A stretch of DNA of 6,082 nt, taken from Candidatus Kaiserbacteria bacterium (lineage in GTDB: Bacteria; Patescibacteriota; Minisyncoccia; Phycocordibacterales; UBA2100). This document shows positions 6,023 to 6,082 of the stretch, in pieces; within the stretch, counting starts at the first letter, position 1, and every line of letters begins with the position of its first letter. The stretch is from NCBI GenBank assembly GCA_026996985.1, contig JALWJR010000024.1:1-6082 (forward strand), in the 5' to 3' direction. The notes beneath the pieces are model-generated. The model saw only the letters and a program-made list of their open reading frames with translations. It searched no databases and was not told the origin of the DNA. The translations under genes were made by a program, and so were the position numbers.

Positions 6023-6082
6023 TTAAAAATCTAACAAATCCTTTGACCTGAAAGAGAGCGCCTCCAGGATATGCTCATCGGT
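6023..6082 (-). CDS. C-terminal 19 codons of an upstream gene, ComM/YifB-like (partial)
   Basis: An open frame enters from the right edge and ends at TAA (6025-6023). The last residues include EHILEALSFRSKDLL. This resembles the C-terminal 'hi.EAl.yR' helix of the ComM/YifB family, Mg-chelatase-like AAA+ proteins, one of which (Haemophilus and Vibrio ComM) is a branch-migration helicase in natural transformation. The match is short, so the family name is tentative, although a reading frame ending here is plausible from context. The stop is 16 bp before the ATG of the large gene on the same strand, close enough for co-transcription. The start and nearly all of the gene lie outside the window. 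Confidence 0.5.
   Translation of the reverse strand, partial: TDEHILEALSFRSKDLLDF

Overview
The window looks like a small AT-rich bacterial genome, most likely from the Candidate Phyla Radiation (Patescibacteria, Parcubacteria-like). This is an inference. It rests on compact glycolytic enzymes with off-consensus active-site loops, a LysM plus M23 peptidase of a form I associate with these genomes, little Shine-Dalgarno use on the minus strand, and a very large cytoplasmic protein of unknown function. The tpiA reading frame ends at a TGA, so the standard bacterial code fits.

Layout. Positions 1-552 (minus) hold the first 184 codons of phosphoglycerate kinase (pgk), which runs off the left edge. 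Positions 549-1301 (minus) hold a complete triosephosphate isomerase (tpiA). Its stop overlaps the pgk start as ATGA, so the two genes form a translationally coupled glycolytic pair read tpiA then pgk. A good sigma70-type promoter (TTGACA, 16 bp, TATAAG) at 1366-1393 faces this pair. Positions 1302-1569 form a divergent intergenic region. It carries that promoter, a repeated TTTTGTAAAA element in the tpiA leader, an isolated perfect DnaA-box 9-mer and a small hairpin. Positions 1573-2649 (plus) encode a secreted or membrane-anchored cell-wall hydrolase with two LysM modules and an M23 metallopeptidase domain.

Positions 2683-6006 (minus) hold one uninterrupted 1107-codon gene, convergent with the peptidase gene. 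Its product has no signal peptide. A long helical, solenoid-like N-terminal part is followed by a charged helical linker and a compact C-terminal module with a Cys-Gln motif and a closing His/Asp/Gly-rich motif. I cannot assign a function; it is the best candidate here for an undescribed system. A perfect TATAAT lies nine bases before its ATG, which would give an almost leaderless mRNA. At the right edge (6023-6082, minus) is the last 19 codons of an upstream gene that resembles the C-terminus of the ComM/YifB Mg-chelatase-like AAA+ family.

Functionally the window joins lower glycolysis (pgk, tpiA), envelope remodelling (M23/LysM) and an unknown large protein. Nothing in the sequence ties these three blocks together beyond adjacency. 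I saw no tRNA, rRNA, CRISPR array, insertion sequence or convincing rho-independent terminator.
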